From an uncultured Prevotellaceae bacterium (GTDB lineage: Bacteria; Bacteroidota; Bacteroidia; Bacteroidales; Bacteroidaceae): a stretch of 38,420 nt of DNA. Below the pieces are notes generated by a model, which worked only from the letters and a program-made list of their open reading frames with translations, was not told the origin of the DNA and did no database searches. The stretch is from the NCBI GenBank assembly GCA_900316985.1, contig ONFE01000042.1, forward strand, positions 1 through 38,420. Direction: 5' to 3'. The position numbers were made by a program, and so were the translations under genes. Below are positions 8,127 through 16,385 of this stretch, piece by piece (the stretch's first letter is position 1; each line of letters opens with the position of its first letter).

Positions 8127-9172
8127 AGTTTGTGACTTGTAAAGTCGTACTTGTCAGCTCTGAAATACTTGTATTTGTAATAGAGGGCCCGCCATGCACG
8201 GCTAAGATCCATACCTACAATCTTAAGTGCAGGGATTTCGGGTTCGTAAGGTTTCAGTTGTTTCTTGCCAATGATGGCATGGACTATCAGCGTCAGTAAC
8301 AGTAGCGCAACGGCAATACCAAGATAAATCCATTCCTGGAGGATTCCGCTCACAATGGCAGCAGCAATCAGCACCACATACCATACATGTTTCAACGTCT
8401 GGATAATGTTGTAAGGCAATCGGTGGAGGAAGGAACGCTTCAGGTGCTTACGCGTACACATATAATAAAGGTGGCGGTTCACCCATTTCTTCTCCGTGGG
8501 AGCATCCTCTATGAGCCAGGCTTCGGGCGACTGCTCGGTAGCCGAATTGCCACGTTCGGCATATTTATTCACGAGAAAATCGAATTCTCCACGCACATAC
8601 TGGGTGTTCCCGTCGAATCCTCGACCGTTCATAAACATGTCCTTCCTGAATAACAGATTATGACCTTCCGTACGATATGCCGTTTTATCTGCCTCTTTCA
8701 GCAATCGTCTTTGCATCATGGCCCGCTCGTAACGCTGATAGTCGGATGCTTCATCGTTATAATTGCTGTAACCAATTACCATGTCAATGCCTTCTGAAAT
8801 ATGGCTTGCCATCAGGCTTAGCCAGTCTTTCGAGGCTGGAACACATTCCGGTTCTGTTAACAAGACCCAGTCGTAGTTGGCTGCTTTCACTCCAAGCGTG
8901 ACGGCCAGTTTTTTCTTGCTCATATAGCGTGATGAATCCGGAACAAACGTCGTGTAGAGATTGGGGTATTGACGTACCCATCTTTCCAAAAGGTCGTCTG
9001 TAGCATCTTCACCCTTGCTGACTACAACGATAACTTCAAAGCCAGCAGGATAATCCTGCTCCATCAAGATGGGCAGATGCTGTTCCAGTTCACGTTCGTG
9101 GTCATGAGCAGCCATCACGATCGAGATGGCAGGGAGCGTCGGGGATTTTTCTTCTAATATCTCTTCTGTCAT
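8123..9172 (-). CDS. GT2-family membrane glycosyltransferase
   Basis: A 349-residue GT-A fold transferase. The N-terminus PAISIVMAAHDHERELEQHL and the following FEVIVVVSKGEDAT form the nucleotide-binding half; the usual DxD metal-binding motif appears as EPE in LLTEPECVP (about residue 107). Two hydrophobic segments near residues 260-305 (VWYVVLIAAAIVSGIL; YLGIAVALLLLTLIVHAII) anchor the C-terminus in the inner membrane. Substrate is unknown; glycan or lipid-linked sugar assembly at the cytoplasmic face is likely. It overlaps both lysA upstream and the GT4-like gene downstream by four bases, an arrangement that implies coupled translation of lysine-pathway and glycosyltransferase genes. Confidence 0.85.
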   Translation of the reverse strand: MTEEILEEKSPTLPAISIVMAAHDHERELEQHLPILMEQDYPAGFEVIVVVSKGEDATDDLLERWVRQYPNLYTTFVPDSSRYMSKKKLAVTLGVKAANYDWVLLTEPECVPASKDWLSLMASHISEGIDMVIGYSNYNDEASDYQRYERAMMQRRLLKEADKTAYRTEGHNLLFRKDMFMNGRGFDGNTQYVRGEFDFLVNKYAERGNSATEQSPEAWLIEDAPTEKKWVNRHLYYMCTRKHLKRSFLHRLPYNIIQTLKHVWYVVLIAAAIVSGILQEWIYLGIAVALLLLTLIVHAIIGKKQLKPYEPEIPALKIVGMDLSRAWRALYYKYKYFRADKYDFTSHKL

Positions 9173-10329
9173 TTAAAATCTTCTGTGATATAACCTTTCG
9201 GCAGACGGCGGCAGTTGTATTGAGATGCCATGATCTCACCGTAGGCACCTGCTGAACGGATGGCAAGCAGATCACCGCGCTTTACCTCGTTCAGGTCAAT
9301 GGCTTTTGCGAACACATCTGTCGATTCGCAGATGGGGCCCACTACATCATATGTGCTATTTGGCATATCCGACGTAATGTTCTCAATCTTATGGTAGGCC
9401 TGATAGAGTGCAGGACGGATAAGGTCGGTAAAACCGGCATCAACAATGGCAAACTTCTTGAATGCTCCTTCTTTCACATAGAGTGTGCGGGTGATGAGTG
9501 AGCCGCATTGTGCCACGACAGCACGTCCCAGTTCGAAGTGGAGCGTCTGTCCCTGACGAAGTTTCAGCTTTCTGGCATAGGTGTCGAAATAAGCCTTGAA
9601 ATCGGGCATGGACACACGGTTGGGGTGCTGATAGTCAACGCCAAGTCCTCCGCCAACGTTGATGTGGGTTAAACGGATGTGATGACGATCGAGTTCATCT
9701 TGCAAGTCGTTGATGCGGTTGCAGAGCGCATCGAAGTCGCCCATGTCGAGTATCTGGCTTCCAATGTGGAAATGAAGGCCAGCCACGCTGACGTTCTTCA
9801 GTTCGCGGGCATGCTCGATGATGCTCACCATGTCTGCCATGGCAATACCGAATTTGTTCTCTGCCAGACCTGTGGTGATGTTGGCATGCGTATGGGCGCC
9901 AACATTCGGGTTCAGCCTGAAGGCAACGTTCGCCACCTTTCCTCTGGCAGCTGCCAGTTCGTTGATGACTTCCAGCTCTGGAATGCTCTCTACATTGAAG
10001 CAGAAGATGCCGGCATCGAGACCGATGTTGATTTCCCAATCACTTTTTCCTACGCCTGCAAATACAATCTTCGAGGCAGAAAAGCCAGCATTGAGTACGG
10101 TTTCAATCTCGCCTCCGCTGACACAATCCACTCCCAATCCGGCTTCACGGATGATGTTCAGCACCTTGGGGTTGGCATTGGCCTTCACGGCATAATGTAC
10201 ATGCCAGTTATCATGTCGGCTCACCTCGTCGTTAATGGCACGAAGCGTTTGGCGAAGCAGGGCCGAATCATAGTAGTAGAAGGGTGTCTCCTTCAGTTCG
10301 AATTTCTCTATAGGGAAATTGCCTTTCAT
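9169..10329 (-). CDS. lysA: diaminopimelate decarboxylase
   Basis: PLP-dependent decarboxylation of meso-diaminopimelate to L-lysine, the last step of the DAP pathway. The 386-residue protein has the fold-III PLP enzyme features: HYAVKANANPKVL with the PLP lysine near residue 48, the HFHIGSQI segment, the phosphate-binding GGGLG, and the C-terminal GPICESTDVFAK with catalytic cysteine and SAGAYGEIMASQYN. It follows lysC by 47 bases and overlaps the downstream GT2 gene by four. Pairing with aspartokinase supports a lysine/DAP role rather than arginine or ornithine decarboxylation. Confidence 0.95.
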   Translation of the reverse strand: MKGNFPIEKFELKETPFYYYDSALLRQTLRAINDEVSRHDNWHVHYAVKANANPKVLNIIREAGLGVDCVSGGEIETVLNAGFSASKIVFAGVGKSDWEINIGLDAGIFCFNVESIPELEVINELAAARGKVANVAFRLNPNVGAHTHANITTGLAENKFGIAMADMVSIIEHARELKNVSVAGLHFHIGSQILDMGDFDALCNRINDLQDELDRHHIRLTHINVGGGLGVDYQHPNRVSMPDFKAYFDTYARKLKLRQGQTLHFELGRAVVAQCGSLITRTLYVKEGAFKKFAIVDAGFTDLIRPALYQAYHKIENITSDMPNSTYDVVGPICESTDVFAKAIDLNEVKRGDLLAIRSAGAYGEIMASQYNCRRLPKGYITEDFK

Positions 10330-10376
10330 GTGTTTGATGTTGAAAGTGTGCTGCGGATTACCGCAGGGGATACATT

Positions 10377-11675
10377 CTATTTATTAAATAATGTGTCGCT
10401 TAACGATTGAAGGGCACGCTGCTTGTCAGCCTCCCGGATGAGGAAGGAGATATTGTAGTTGCTGCCGCCATAACTGATCATTCTCACGGGAATGTTCTTC
10501 ATGGCATCGGTAGCAATCGTCTCGAAACCAACATTACTCCAGTCGAGGTCACCCACAACACAAATGATGCACATGTCAGAATCAACCGTAACCGTTCCGT
10601 ACTTCTTCAGTTCATCCACGATATCATTCAGATGGGCATCGTTGTCAATACTCATGGACACACCAACCTCAGAAGTGGCCACCATGTCGATAGCCGTCTG
10701 ATAACTCTCAAATATCTCGAACACCTTACGGAGGAAACCGGTAGCCAACAGCATTCGGCTGATATTGTCCTTTGCTGCCACGGCCTTGATCTTTCCCTTC
10801 ACGGTTACGTTATCAATGATAGTGCCGGGAGCATCAGGATCCATCGTGTTCTTCAGACGAACGGGAATGCCGGCGAACTTGGCGGGCTGAACACAGGTGG
10901 GGTGCAGAATCTTGGCACCAAAGTAAGCCAACTCAGCGGCTTCCTCGAAATGAAGCTGACGTACTGCCTCTGTCTTGTCAACCACACGGGGATCGTTGTT
11001 GTGCATTCCATCGATATCTGTCCAAATCTGGATTTCATCAGCACCAATGGCAGCACCGATGAGCGATGCGGTATAGTCGGATCCTCCACGTTGCAGGTTG
11101 TCAATCTCACCATAGGCATTACGGCAGATAAAGCCCTGTGTGATATAAATCTGATAACCTTCGTTTTCCTCCAAGACCTTGGTCAGCTTTTCTTTGATGT
11201 AGTTGGGATCAGGCTCGGCATTCTTGTCGGTTCTCATGAAGTCGAGGGCAGAGAGCAGAATGGCGTTGATGCCCTGCTCCTGAAGATAGTTCACGACCAT
11301 GTTAGTTGACATGATCTCACCCTGTGCAATGATGCTCTTCTCCTCAAATGAAGTGAAGAGTTCCTTTGTGAATGAACGCAAGTATGCAAACTCACCCAGA
11401 ATGAACTCACGCGTTTTCACCTTGTATTCATCGGTGGAATAGAGTTCTTCAACATGCGAAAGATACTTTTCTTCCAGGCGGTTGATCACCTCGTTGGCAC
11501 CTTCCGGGTTTTTGTGATAGAGATAGTCAGAGATTTCTACAAGACTGTTGGTTGTACCACTCATGGCAGAGAGTACAATAAATGTGGGTTCGCCACTTTT
11601 CGTAACGAGCTGGCAGACACTCTTCATTCTTTCAGGAGAGCCGACGGACGTACCGCCGAATTTCATTACCTTCAT
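10377..11675 (-). CDS. lysC: aspartate kinase
   Basis: Phosphorylates L-aspartate, opening the pathway to lysine/DAP, threonine and methionine. The N-terminus VMKFGGTSVGSPERM (from residue 3) is the kinase signature; GGSDYTASLIGAA and ADEIQIWTDIDGM follow in the catalytic domain. Residues from about 300 to the end form two ACT domains (ICVVGDLDWSNVG; VRMISYGGSNYNISFLI), the usual site of lysine feedback. At 432 residues it is monofunctional, with no homoserine dehydrogenase fused. It lies between ftsE (50 bases upstream) and lysA (47 bases downstream). Confidence 0.95.
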   Translation of the reverse strand: MKVMKFGGTSVGSPERMKSVCQLVTKSGEPTFIVLSAMSGTTNSLVEISDYLYHKNPEGANEVINRLEEKYLSHVEELYSTDEYKVKTREFILGEFAYLRSFTKELFTSFEEKSIIAQGEIMSTNMVVNYLQEQGINAILLSALDFMRTDKNAEPDPNYIKEKLTKVLEENEGYQIYITQGFICRNAYGEIDNLQRGGSDYTASLIGAAIGADEIQIWTDIDGMHNNDPRVVDKTEAVRQLHFEEAAELAYFGAKILHPTCVQPAKFAGIPVRLKNTMDPDAPGTIIDNVTVKGKIKAVAAKDNISRMLLATGFLRKVFEIFESYQTAIDMVATSEVGVSMSIDNDAHLNDIVDELKKYGTVTVDSDMCIICVVGDLDWSNVGFETIATDAMKNIPVRMISYGGSNYNISFLIREADKQRALQSLSDTLFNK

Positions 11676-11725
11676 AATCTTACTATTTTTAATTTTACTA
11701 TTTGTCTCTATTTAACTGTTTACTC

Positions 11726-12436
11726 TTAACTTTCCTCGCCATCTTCTGTAAGGTCGAGTTTATTGAAGTCCTTGGTGACATCAATGAGCTTGCCGTTCTT
11801 GCAACGGTACACGATTCCCGGGAAGCGGTCGAGCATGGGCATATTGTGTGTGGTCATCACAATAGCCGTTCCCGTCTGGGAAATATTCTTCAGTAGCGTC
11901 ACAATGTTACCTGCCGTTTCGGGATCAAGATTGCCGGTCGGCTCATCTGCTATGATGATCTTCGGCCTGTTGAGCAGGGCCCTTGCAATGGCGATACGCT
12001 GCTGTTCACCACCGGAAAGCTCATGAGGCATCTTATTCTTCTTGTCGAGCATACCCACGGCCTCCAGCACCTCTTCGATACGCTCTTTCCTTTCATCCTT
12101 GTTCTTCCATCCGGTAGCTTTCAAGACGAACTCCATGTTCTTCTTCACGGAGCGGTCATGAAGCAGCTGGAAGCTCTGGAAGATAATACCCATCTCGCGG
12201 CGAAGGGCGGGAATATCCTTGCGACGGAGTTCAAGCAGGTTTCTTCCCAAAGCCTCGGCCTTTTCAGCCTCTTCGATATCAAGTTCGCAATAAGTGGTTT
12301 TCAGCAGGGATGATTTGCCGCTGCCCACCTTGCCGATGATATAGATGAACTCGCCTTCGTCCACATGGAAATCGATGTCTTTCAAAACGCAGACATCATC
12401 CTGGTAGATATTTACTTTCTTGTAATCGATCAACAT
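11726..12436 (-). CDS. ftsE: FtsE-like cell-division ABC ATPase
   Basis: A 236-residue ABC ATPase with intact motifs: Walker A GKVGSGKSS (35-43), Q-loop IIFQSFQ, signature LSGGEQQR (140-147), Walker B IIIADEP (160-166) and switch histidine TTHN. The FtsE-like features are the compact size and the DEPTGNLDPET block. In the FtsEX complex it drives activation of peptidoglycan hydrolases at the septum. No FtsX permease gene is adjacent, so the partner must be elsewhere, which is common in Bacteroidetes. LolD- or MacB-type ATPases share these motifs, so the name rests on overall resemblance. It lies between hisIE and lysC in the same orientation. Confidence 0.8.
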   Translation of the reverse strand: MLIDYKKVNIYQDDVCVLKDIDFHVDEGEFIYIIGKVGSGKSSLLKTTYCELDIEEAEKAEALGRNLLELRRKDIPALRREMGIIFQSFQLLHDRSVKKNMEFVLKATGWKNKDERKERIEEVLEAVGMLDKKNKMPHELSGGEQQRIAIARALLNRPKIIIADEPTGNLDPETAGNIVTLLKNISQTGTAIVMTTHNMPMLDRFPGIVYRCKNGKLIDVTKDFNKLDLTEDGEES

Positions 12437-12449
12437 TGCCTTGTTGTTT

Positions 12450-12474
12450 CAGGTTTCAAGTTACAGGTTTCAAG
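12450..12474. repeat. short direct repeat in the hisIE-ftsE gap
   Basis: CAGGTTTCAAG occurs twice, at 12450-12460 and 12464-12474, with a 14-base period, in the 51-base gap between hisIE and ftsE. No role is evident; it could be slippage or a small binding site. Confidence 0.5.
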
Positions 12475-12487
12475 AAATCACTTTATT

Positions 12488-13135
12488 TTATTTCATTTTG
12501 CCTTCGGCTTTCGCTTCACGGCGTTGCTTGTCCCAGTTGGGATCATGCCGCTTGGCTAGTTCGAGTGCGAGGTCTTCAATACGCAGACCCTTTGAGGTCA
12601 GCAATACGAGGAGATGATAAAGCATGTCAGAACCTTCGTAAATGAGGTTCTCATTCGTGCCGTTGGTGGCTTCGATGACGGTTTCGAGTGCTTCCTCACC
12701 GAGTTTCTGGGCCATTTTGTTCACGCCTTTTTTGAAGAGGCTTGTCGTATAGGAGCCTTCGGGCATTTCATCATGTCGTTTGTCGATGAAGTCCTGCAGG
12801 AAAGATAGGAAGAGAATGGGGTTCTTCTCGTTTTCTTCACCCCAGCAGGTGTCCGTACCCAGATGGCAGGTGGGACCGTCAGGATGGGCTTTGACCAGCA
12901 GGGCATCGTTGTCGCAATCGCTTTCGATGCTGACCAGGTTCAGGAAATTGCCTGATGTCTCACCCTTTGTCCAGAGCTCGTTGCGTGAACGGCTCCAGAA
13001 GGTTACTTTCTTGGTTTCTATCGTTTTGTCAAGAGCCTCCTGATTCATATAGCCGAGCATGAGTACAGTCTTCGTTTCTGCATCCTGCACGATTGCCGGC
13101 ACAAGGCCCCCCATTTTTTCGAAATCTACTTTCAT
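12488..13135 (-). CDS. hisIE: bifunctional phosphoribosyl-AMP cyclohydrolase / phosphoribosyl-ATP pyrophosphatase
   Basis: Catalyses steps 2 and 3 of histidine synthesis. The N-terminal HisI domain (about residues 1-110) shows VLMLGYMNQEAL, FWSRSRNELWTKGETSGN and the metal-binding DCDNDALLVKAHPDGPTCH with downstream cysteine. The C-terminal HisE domain carries KKGVNKMAQKLGEEALETVIEA and the YHLLVLL helix. The 215-residue length is normal for the fused enzyme. It follows hisF by 44 bases; hisG, hisD, hisC and hisB are not in the window. Confidence 0.95.
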   Translation of the reverse strand: MKVDFEKMGGLVPAIVQDAETKTVLMLGYMNQEALDKTIETKKVTFWSRSRNELWTKGETSGNFLNLVSIESDCDNDALLVKAHPDGPTCHLGTDTCWGEENEKNPILFLSFLQDFIDKRHDEMPEGSYTTSLFKKGVNKMAQKLGEEALETVIEATNGTNENLIYEGSDMLYHLLVLLTSKGLRIEDLALELAKRHDPNWDKQRREAKAEGKMK

Positions 13136-13179
13136 CTTTATTTTTTATTCTGAAATCTCCGGGATAATCCGGGTTGTTT

Positions 13180-13944
13180 TTATATTCTTACGTTAATGCC
13201 TTCCTGGCGGAGATAGTGCTTGAGCTCGGGGATGGGAATCTCGCCGAAGTGGAACACAGAGGCTGCCAAGGCCGCATCTGCCTTACCCAATAGGAATGCG
13301 TCACGGAAATGTTCTTTCGTTCCCGCTCCGCCTGAGGCAATGATGGGAATACTCAGTTCATCTGACAGGCGTGCCAGGGCTTCATTTGCATAACCGTTCT
13401 TCACGCCATCGTGATTCATCGAGGTGAACAGGATTTCCCCGGCACCTCTCTGCTCGGCTTCCTTGGCCCAATCAAAGAGTCCAAGTTCCACGCGCTCCCT
13501 GCCGCCTTTCACATAGCAATGCCAACCATCATCATCCAGTCGGGCGTCAATAGCACAGACACATACCTGCGAACCGAAACGGTTTGCTATCTCATCAATG
13601 AGTCCCGGGCGACGGATGGCTGCAGAGTTGACGCTCACTTTGTCGGCTCCGGCATAGAGCAGGCGTTCCACATCTGAGAGTTCGTTGATGCCTCCACCGA
13701 CGGTAAAGGGTATGTTGATCTCCTGTGCCACTCGCGTCACCATTTCCGTGAATGTCTTGCGGCCTTCGAAAGAAGCTGTGATGTCAAGAAACACCAGTTC
13801 ATCGGCACCTTGTTCAGAATAGGCCTTGCCTAATTCTACCGGATCGCCAGCCTGCCGGAGGTTCACGAAGTTGGTGCCTTTCACCGTCTGTCCGTCCTTC
13901 ACGTCCAGGCATGGCACGATGCGCTTTGCTAATCCCTTGTTCAT
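13180..13944 (-). CDS. hisF: imidazole glycerol phosphate synthase, cyclase subunit
   Basis: Uses ammonia delivered by HisH to convert PRFAR to imidazole glycerol phosphate and AICAR. It is a 254-residue (beta/alpha)8 barrel: [19 protein letters not shown] holds the first catalytic aspartate, IPFTVGGGI and [10 protein letters not shown] the phosphate-binding loops, [20 protein letters not shown] the second aspartate, and the second half repeats the pattern ([22 protein letters not shown]). The start overlaps the end of hisA by four bases (ATGA), so the hisH-hisA-hisF block is translationally coupled. Confidence 0.97.
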   Translation of the reverse strand: MNKGLAKRIVPCLDVKDGQTVKGTNFVNLRQAGDPVELGKAYSEQGADELVFLDITASFEGRKTFTEMVTRVAQEINIPFTVGGGINELSDVERLLYAGADKVSVNSAAIRRPGLIDEIANRFGSQVCVCAIDARLDDDGWHCYVKGGRERVELGLFDWAKEAEQRGAGEILFTSMNHDGVKNGYANEALARLSDELSIPIIASGGAGTKEHFRDAFLLGKADAALAASVFHFGEIPIPELKHYLRQEGINVRI

Positions 13945-14654
13945 TTCAAAAGTTCCTTTAAGTCAATACGCCCTTCGTAGATGGCTTTACCAAAGACAAC
14001 AGCCGGGATACCCTCGCGCTCCAGTTCTTCAATGTCTTCCTTTTGGGAAACGCCGCCTGAAGCTATGAGATGGAGTTGCGGATAGGCTTTCATCACTTCC
14101 TTATAGAGAGTGACGGCTGGACCTTGCAGGGTGCCATCCTTGGAAATCTCCGTGCAGAGCACGTTCTTCACGCCTGCATCGATATATTTCTTCAGGAAGG
14201 GAAGCAGCTCTTCTTTGGAATCTTCCTTCCAGCCGTTGATGCTGATCATGCCGTTGCGTACATCGGCTCCGAGAATCATCTTGTCGGCTCCGTATTTGTC
14301 GAGCCATTGGATGAAGAGAGCGGGCTTGGTGACGGCGATGCTTCCCACAGTCACCATCGAGGCACCGGCTTCAAAAGCCTTTTCAATGTCCTCCTCGGTC
14401 TTGATACCGCCGCCGAAATCCACGGTGAGTTTGGTTTCGGTAGTGATGCTACGGAGTACGGCATCATTGACGATATGCTTCGACTTGGCCCCATCGAGAT
14501 CCACGATATGGAGCCGCCGGAAGCCTAGCTGCTCAAACTCTTTGGCTACAGCCGCAGGGTCGTCGTTATAGACTTTCTTTTGGTCATAGTCACCTTTTGT
14601 GAGACGTACACATTGACCGTTGATGATATCTATGGCGGGAATCAGTTCAATCAT
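13941..14654 (-). CDS. hisA: phosphoribosylformimino-5-aminoimidazole carboxamide ribotide isomerase
   Basis: Isomerises ProFAR to PRFAR in histidine synthesis. Half-barrel repeats are visible: [22 protein letters not shown] with the catalytic aspartate at residue 9, [19 protein letters not shown], then [23 protein letters not shown] and LIASGGVS. I chose the ATG at 14654, which gives 237 residues, the family norm. The frame stays open 47 codons further upstream, but that extension lies inside hisH and has no HisA character. The chosen start overlaps the hisH stop by four bases, the same coupling as hisA to hisF. Confidence 0.95.
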   Translation of the reverse strand: MIELIPAIDIINGQCVRLTKGDYDQKKVYNDDPAAVAKEFEQLGFRRLHIVDLDGAKSKHIVNDAVLRSITTETKLTVDFGGGIKTEEDIEKAFEAGASMVTVGSIAVTKPALFIQWLDKYGADKMILGADVRNGMISINGWKEDSKEELLPFLKKYIDAGVKNVLCTEISKDGTLQGPAVTLYKEVMKAYPQLHLIASGGVSQKEDIEELEREGIPAVVFGKAIYEGRIDLKELLK

Positions 14655-15262
14655 ATTTCCATGAAATTTCGGAGTATTTGTTCGCCTACCTTGCCACTCT
14701 TTTCGGGATGGAACTGGCAGGTGTAGAAATTGCCCTTGTGAAGCGAGGCGGAGTAGGGTAGGATATAGTCGGCCGTAGCGATGGTGTCGGCACAAAGGGG
14801 CACATAATAGCTATGCACGAAATAAACATAGGGTGCAGCCTGCTGTTGGTCGGCCGATTCGGGGAAGCCTTCGTAGAGCGGGCTCTTCAGGTAGTAGAGG
14901 CTGTTCCATCCCATAGCGGGCACCTTGTCTTCATGGCGCTGGGGCTGGAAGCGCTTCACTTCTGCATCAAAAACCCCGATGCAATCCACATCACCTTCCT
15001 CACTATGGCGGCAGAGCAGTTGCTGTCCCACACAGATGCCCAGAACCGGCTGCTTCAAGTCGCGAATCACCTCGTCAAGACGCCTTGCCTTCAGGTATTC
15101 CATGGCGCCACGGGCTTCACCCTGACCAGGGAAAAGCACACGGTCGGCTTTTCGGAGTTCATCGGCCACATCCGTAAGCAGCGGCTCAATACCCATGCGT
15201 CGAAGGGCATTCACCACGGAATAGATGTTACCTGCGTTGTATTTTACGATAGCTACTTGCAT
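14651..15262 (-). CDS. hisH: imidazole glycerol phosphate synthase, glutamine amidotransferase subunit
   Basis: Class I glutaminase that feeds ammonia to HisF. The catalytic triad is in place: nucleophile cysteine 77 in VLGICVGQQLL, and the C-terminal histidine and glutamate in CQFHPEKSG. The N-terminus MQVAIVKYNAGNIYSVVNAL and the oxyanion-strand sequence VLFPGQGEARGAM match the family. The 203-residue length is typical. It starts 18 bases after purU and overlaps hisA by four bases. Confidence 0.96.
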   Translation of the reverse strand: MQVAIVKYNAGNIYSVVNALRRMGIEPLLTDVADELRKADRVLFPGQGEARGAMEYLKARRLDEVIRDLKQPVLGICVGQQLLCRHSEEGDVDCIGVFDAEVKRFQPQRHEDKVPAMGWNSLYYLKSPLYEGFPESADQQQAAPYVYFVHSYYVPLCADTIATADYILPYSASLHKGNFYTCQFHPEKSGKVGEQILRNFMEI

Positions 15263-15280
15263 GTTTCTTTTCTAATTCCA

Positions 15281-16150
15281 TTAACTGAAGATGATGGTCT
15301 TGTTCTTGAATGTGAGCACCTTGCGCTCAATGTGCTTCATCACGGCCCTTGAAAGCACGATCTTCTCCAGGTCACGGCCTTTCAGCACCAGGCTCTCAGG
15401 AGTGTCCTTATGCGTGATGCGCACCACATCCTGTTCGATAATTGGGCCGGCATCGAGTTCTGCGGTCACATAGTGGCTCGTGGCTCCGATAATTTTCACA
15501 CCTCGCTCGTAGGCCTGATGGTAAGGCTTGGCACCCACGAATGCAGGCAGGAACGAGTGGTGGATGTTGATGATATGGTGAGGGTAGGCCTCGATCATTT
15601 CATCGGAGATGATCTGCATATAGCGGGCCAGCACGATGAACGTCACGTTCTCTTCTTTCAGCAGTTTCATTTCAGCAGCCTCCACCTCGGCCTTGTTGGA
15701 ATGGTCCTTGTTGATGCGCCATACATGGTAGGGGATACCAAACTGGAGGGCAACATAGCGCAGATCCTCATGATTGCTTACGATGCATGGGATGTCCACA
15801 TTGATTTCGCCGGCCTTCCACCGTGCCAGCAGGTCATAGAGGCAGTGGCTCATTTTCGAGACGAAGATAGCCATGCGGGGCTTCACGTCATTGAAGTAGA
15901 GGTTGAAGGTGATGCCATAGCGCTGTGAGTAGAGCGTAGTGATGTATTCGTCAATTTTATCGCGCGGGATGAGAAAGTTGTCAAGTTCCCATTCTATGCG
16001 CATGAAGAACATCGAGTCCACCGTGTCCACATATTGGTCAAGATAGACGATGTTTCCTTTGTTGTCTGTGATAAACTTTGTTATCTCTGAAATGATTCCT
16101 GGTTGGTCCGGACAGTGTAACAGCAGTATTGCCGTAGGTTTTTTATTCAT
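15281..16150 (-). CDS. purU: formyltetrahydrofolate deformylase
   Basis: Hydrolyses 10-formyl-THF to formate and THF, balancing one-carbon pools. Residues 1-85 form an ACT domain (AILLLHCPDQPGIISEITKFI); the formyltransferase-like catalytic domain follows, with the hallmark HHIINIHHSFLPAFVGAKPYH and the later aspartate in GATSHYVTAELDAGPIIEQD. Length 289 is normal. It is the first gene of the minus-strand run and has a consensus promoter 40-70 bases upstream. Its place ahead of hisHAF is suggestive: histidine synthesis releases AICAR, whose recycling to purines needs formyl-THF. Confidence 0.96.
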   Translation of the reverse strand: MNKKPTAILLLHCPDQPGIISEITKFITDNKGNIVYLDQYVDTVDSMFFMRIEWELDNFLIPRDKIDEYITTLYSQRYGITFNLYFNDVKPRMAIFVSKMSHCLYDLLARWKAGEINVDIPCIVSNHEDLRYVALQFGIPYHVWRINKDHSNKAEVEAAEMKLLKEENVTFIVLARYMQIISDEMIEAYPHHIINIHHSFLPAFVGAKPYHQAYERGVKIIGATSHYVTAELDAGPIIEQDVVRITHKDTPESLVLKGRDLEKIVLSRAVMKHIERKVLTFKNKTIIFS

Positions 16151-16189
16151 TTTATATGCGACTTTTTCTATATTCTTGATTTAACGGTG

Positions 16190-16221
16190 CAAAGTTACTA
16201 AATAATTCTTATATACACAAA
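16190..16221 (-). promoter_or_regulatory. Bacteroidetes-type promoter for purU
   Basis: On the minus strand, TTTG (16218-16221) and TAACTTTG (16190-16197) are separated by exactly 20 bases, fitting the TTTG-N19-21-TAnnTTTG consensus. It would drive purU and probably the genes behind it. Confidence 0.75.
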
Positions 16222-16226
16222 TATGC

Positions 16227-16255
16227 GCACGTATTTTCTTATCTTATAAACGTGC
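16227..16255. repeat. inverted repeat next to the purU promoter
   Basis: GCACGT at 16227-16232 and its reverse complement ACGTGC at 16250-16255 flank a 17-base AT-rich spacer, starting six bases upstream of the purU -33 element. The centre-to-centre distance of 23 bases would suit a dimeric regulator. It may equally be chance. Confidence 0.35.
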
Positions 16256-16289
16256 AAAATGTTAAAATTAACAACTATATGATTTCCAT

Positions 16290-16377
16290 CCATTAGAAGT
16301 AACGCTTCTACCCATTGGAAAGGTCGTTTCTGCCCATTGGAAGTATTGCTTCTGATGGTCGGAAATTGCGTCGGCAT
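16290..16377. repeat. 22-bp-period dyad array, site A
   Basis: Four units begin at 16290, 16312, 16334 and 16356, exactly 22 bases apart. Each is built on CCATTGGAAG, five variable bases, then CTTCT. Within units the arms pair with one another: TAGAAG with CTTCTA, GAAA with TTTC, GAAG with CTTC, so differences between units are partly compensated. The fourth unit is degenerate. The same array type recurs at 29591-29678. The site lies between the divergent purU and paaK promoters. Confidence 0.75.
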
Positions 16378-16385
16378 CTGGTAAG

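Noticed and set aside
10407-11309. 300-codon open frame antisense to lysC
   Set aside because: It mirrors the lysC codon pattern, has no recognisable domain or promoter, and lysC is unambiguous.
14655-14795. 47-codon N-terminal extension of hisA
   Set aside because: It lies inside hisH in another frame and lacks HisA similarity; the ATG at 14654 gives the family length and N-terminus.
16290-16377. Possible CRISPR array (regular repeats)
   Set aside because: Units are contiguous at 22 bases with no unique spacers of protospacer length, and no cas genes are present.
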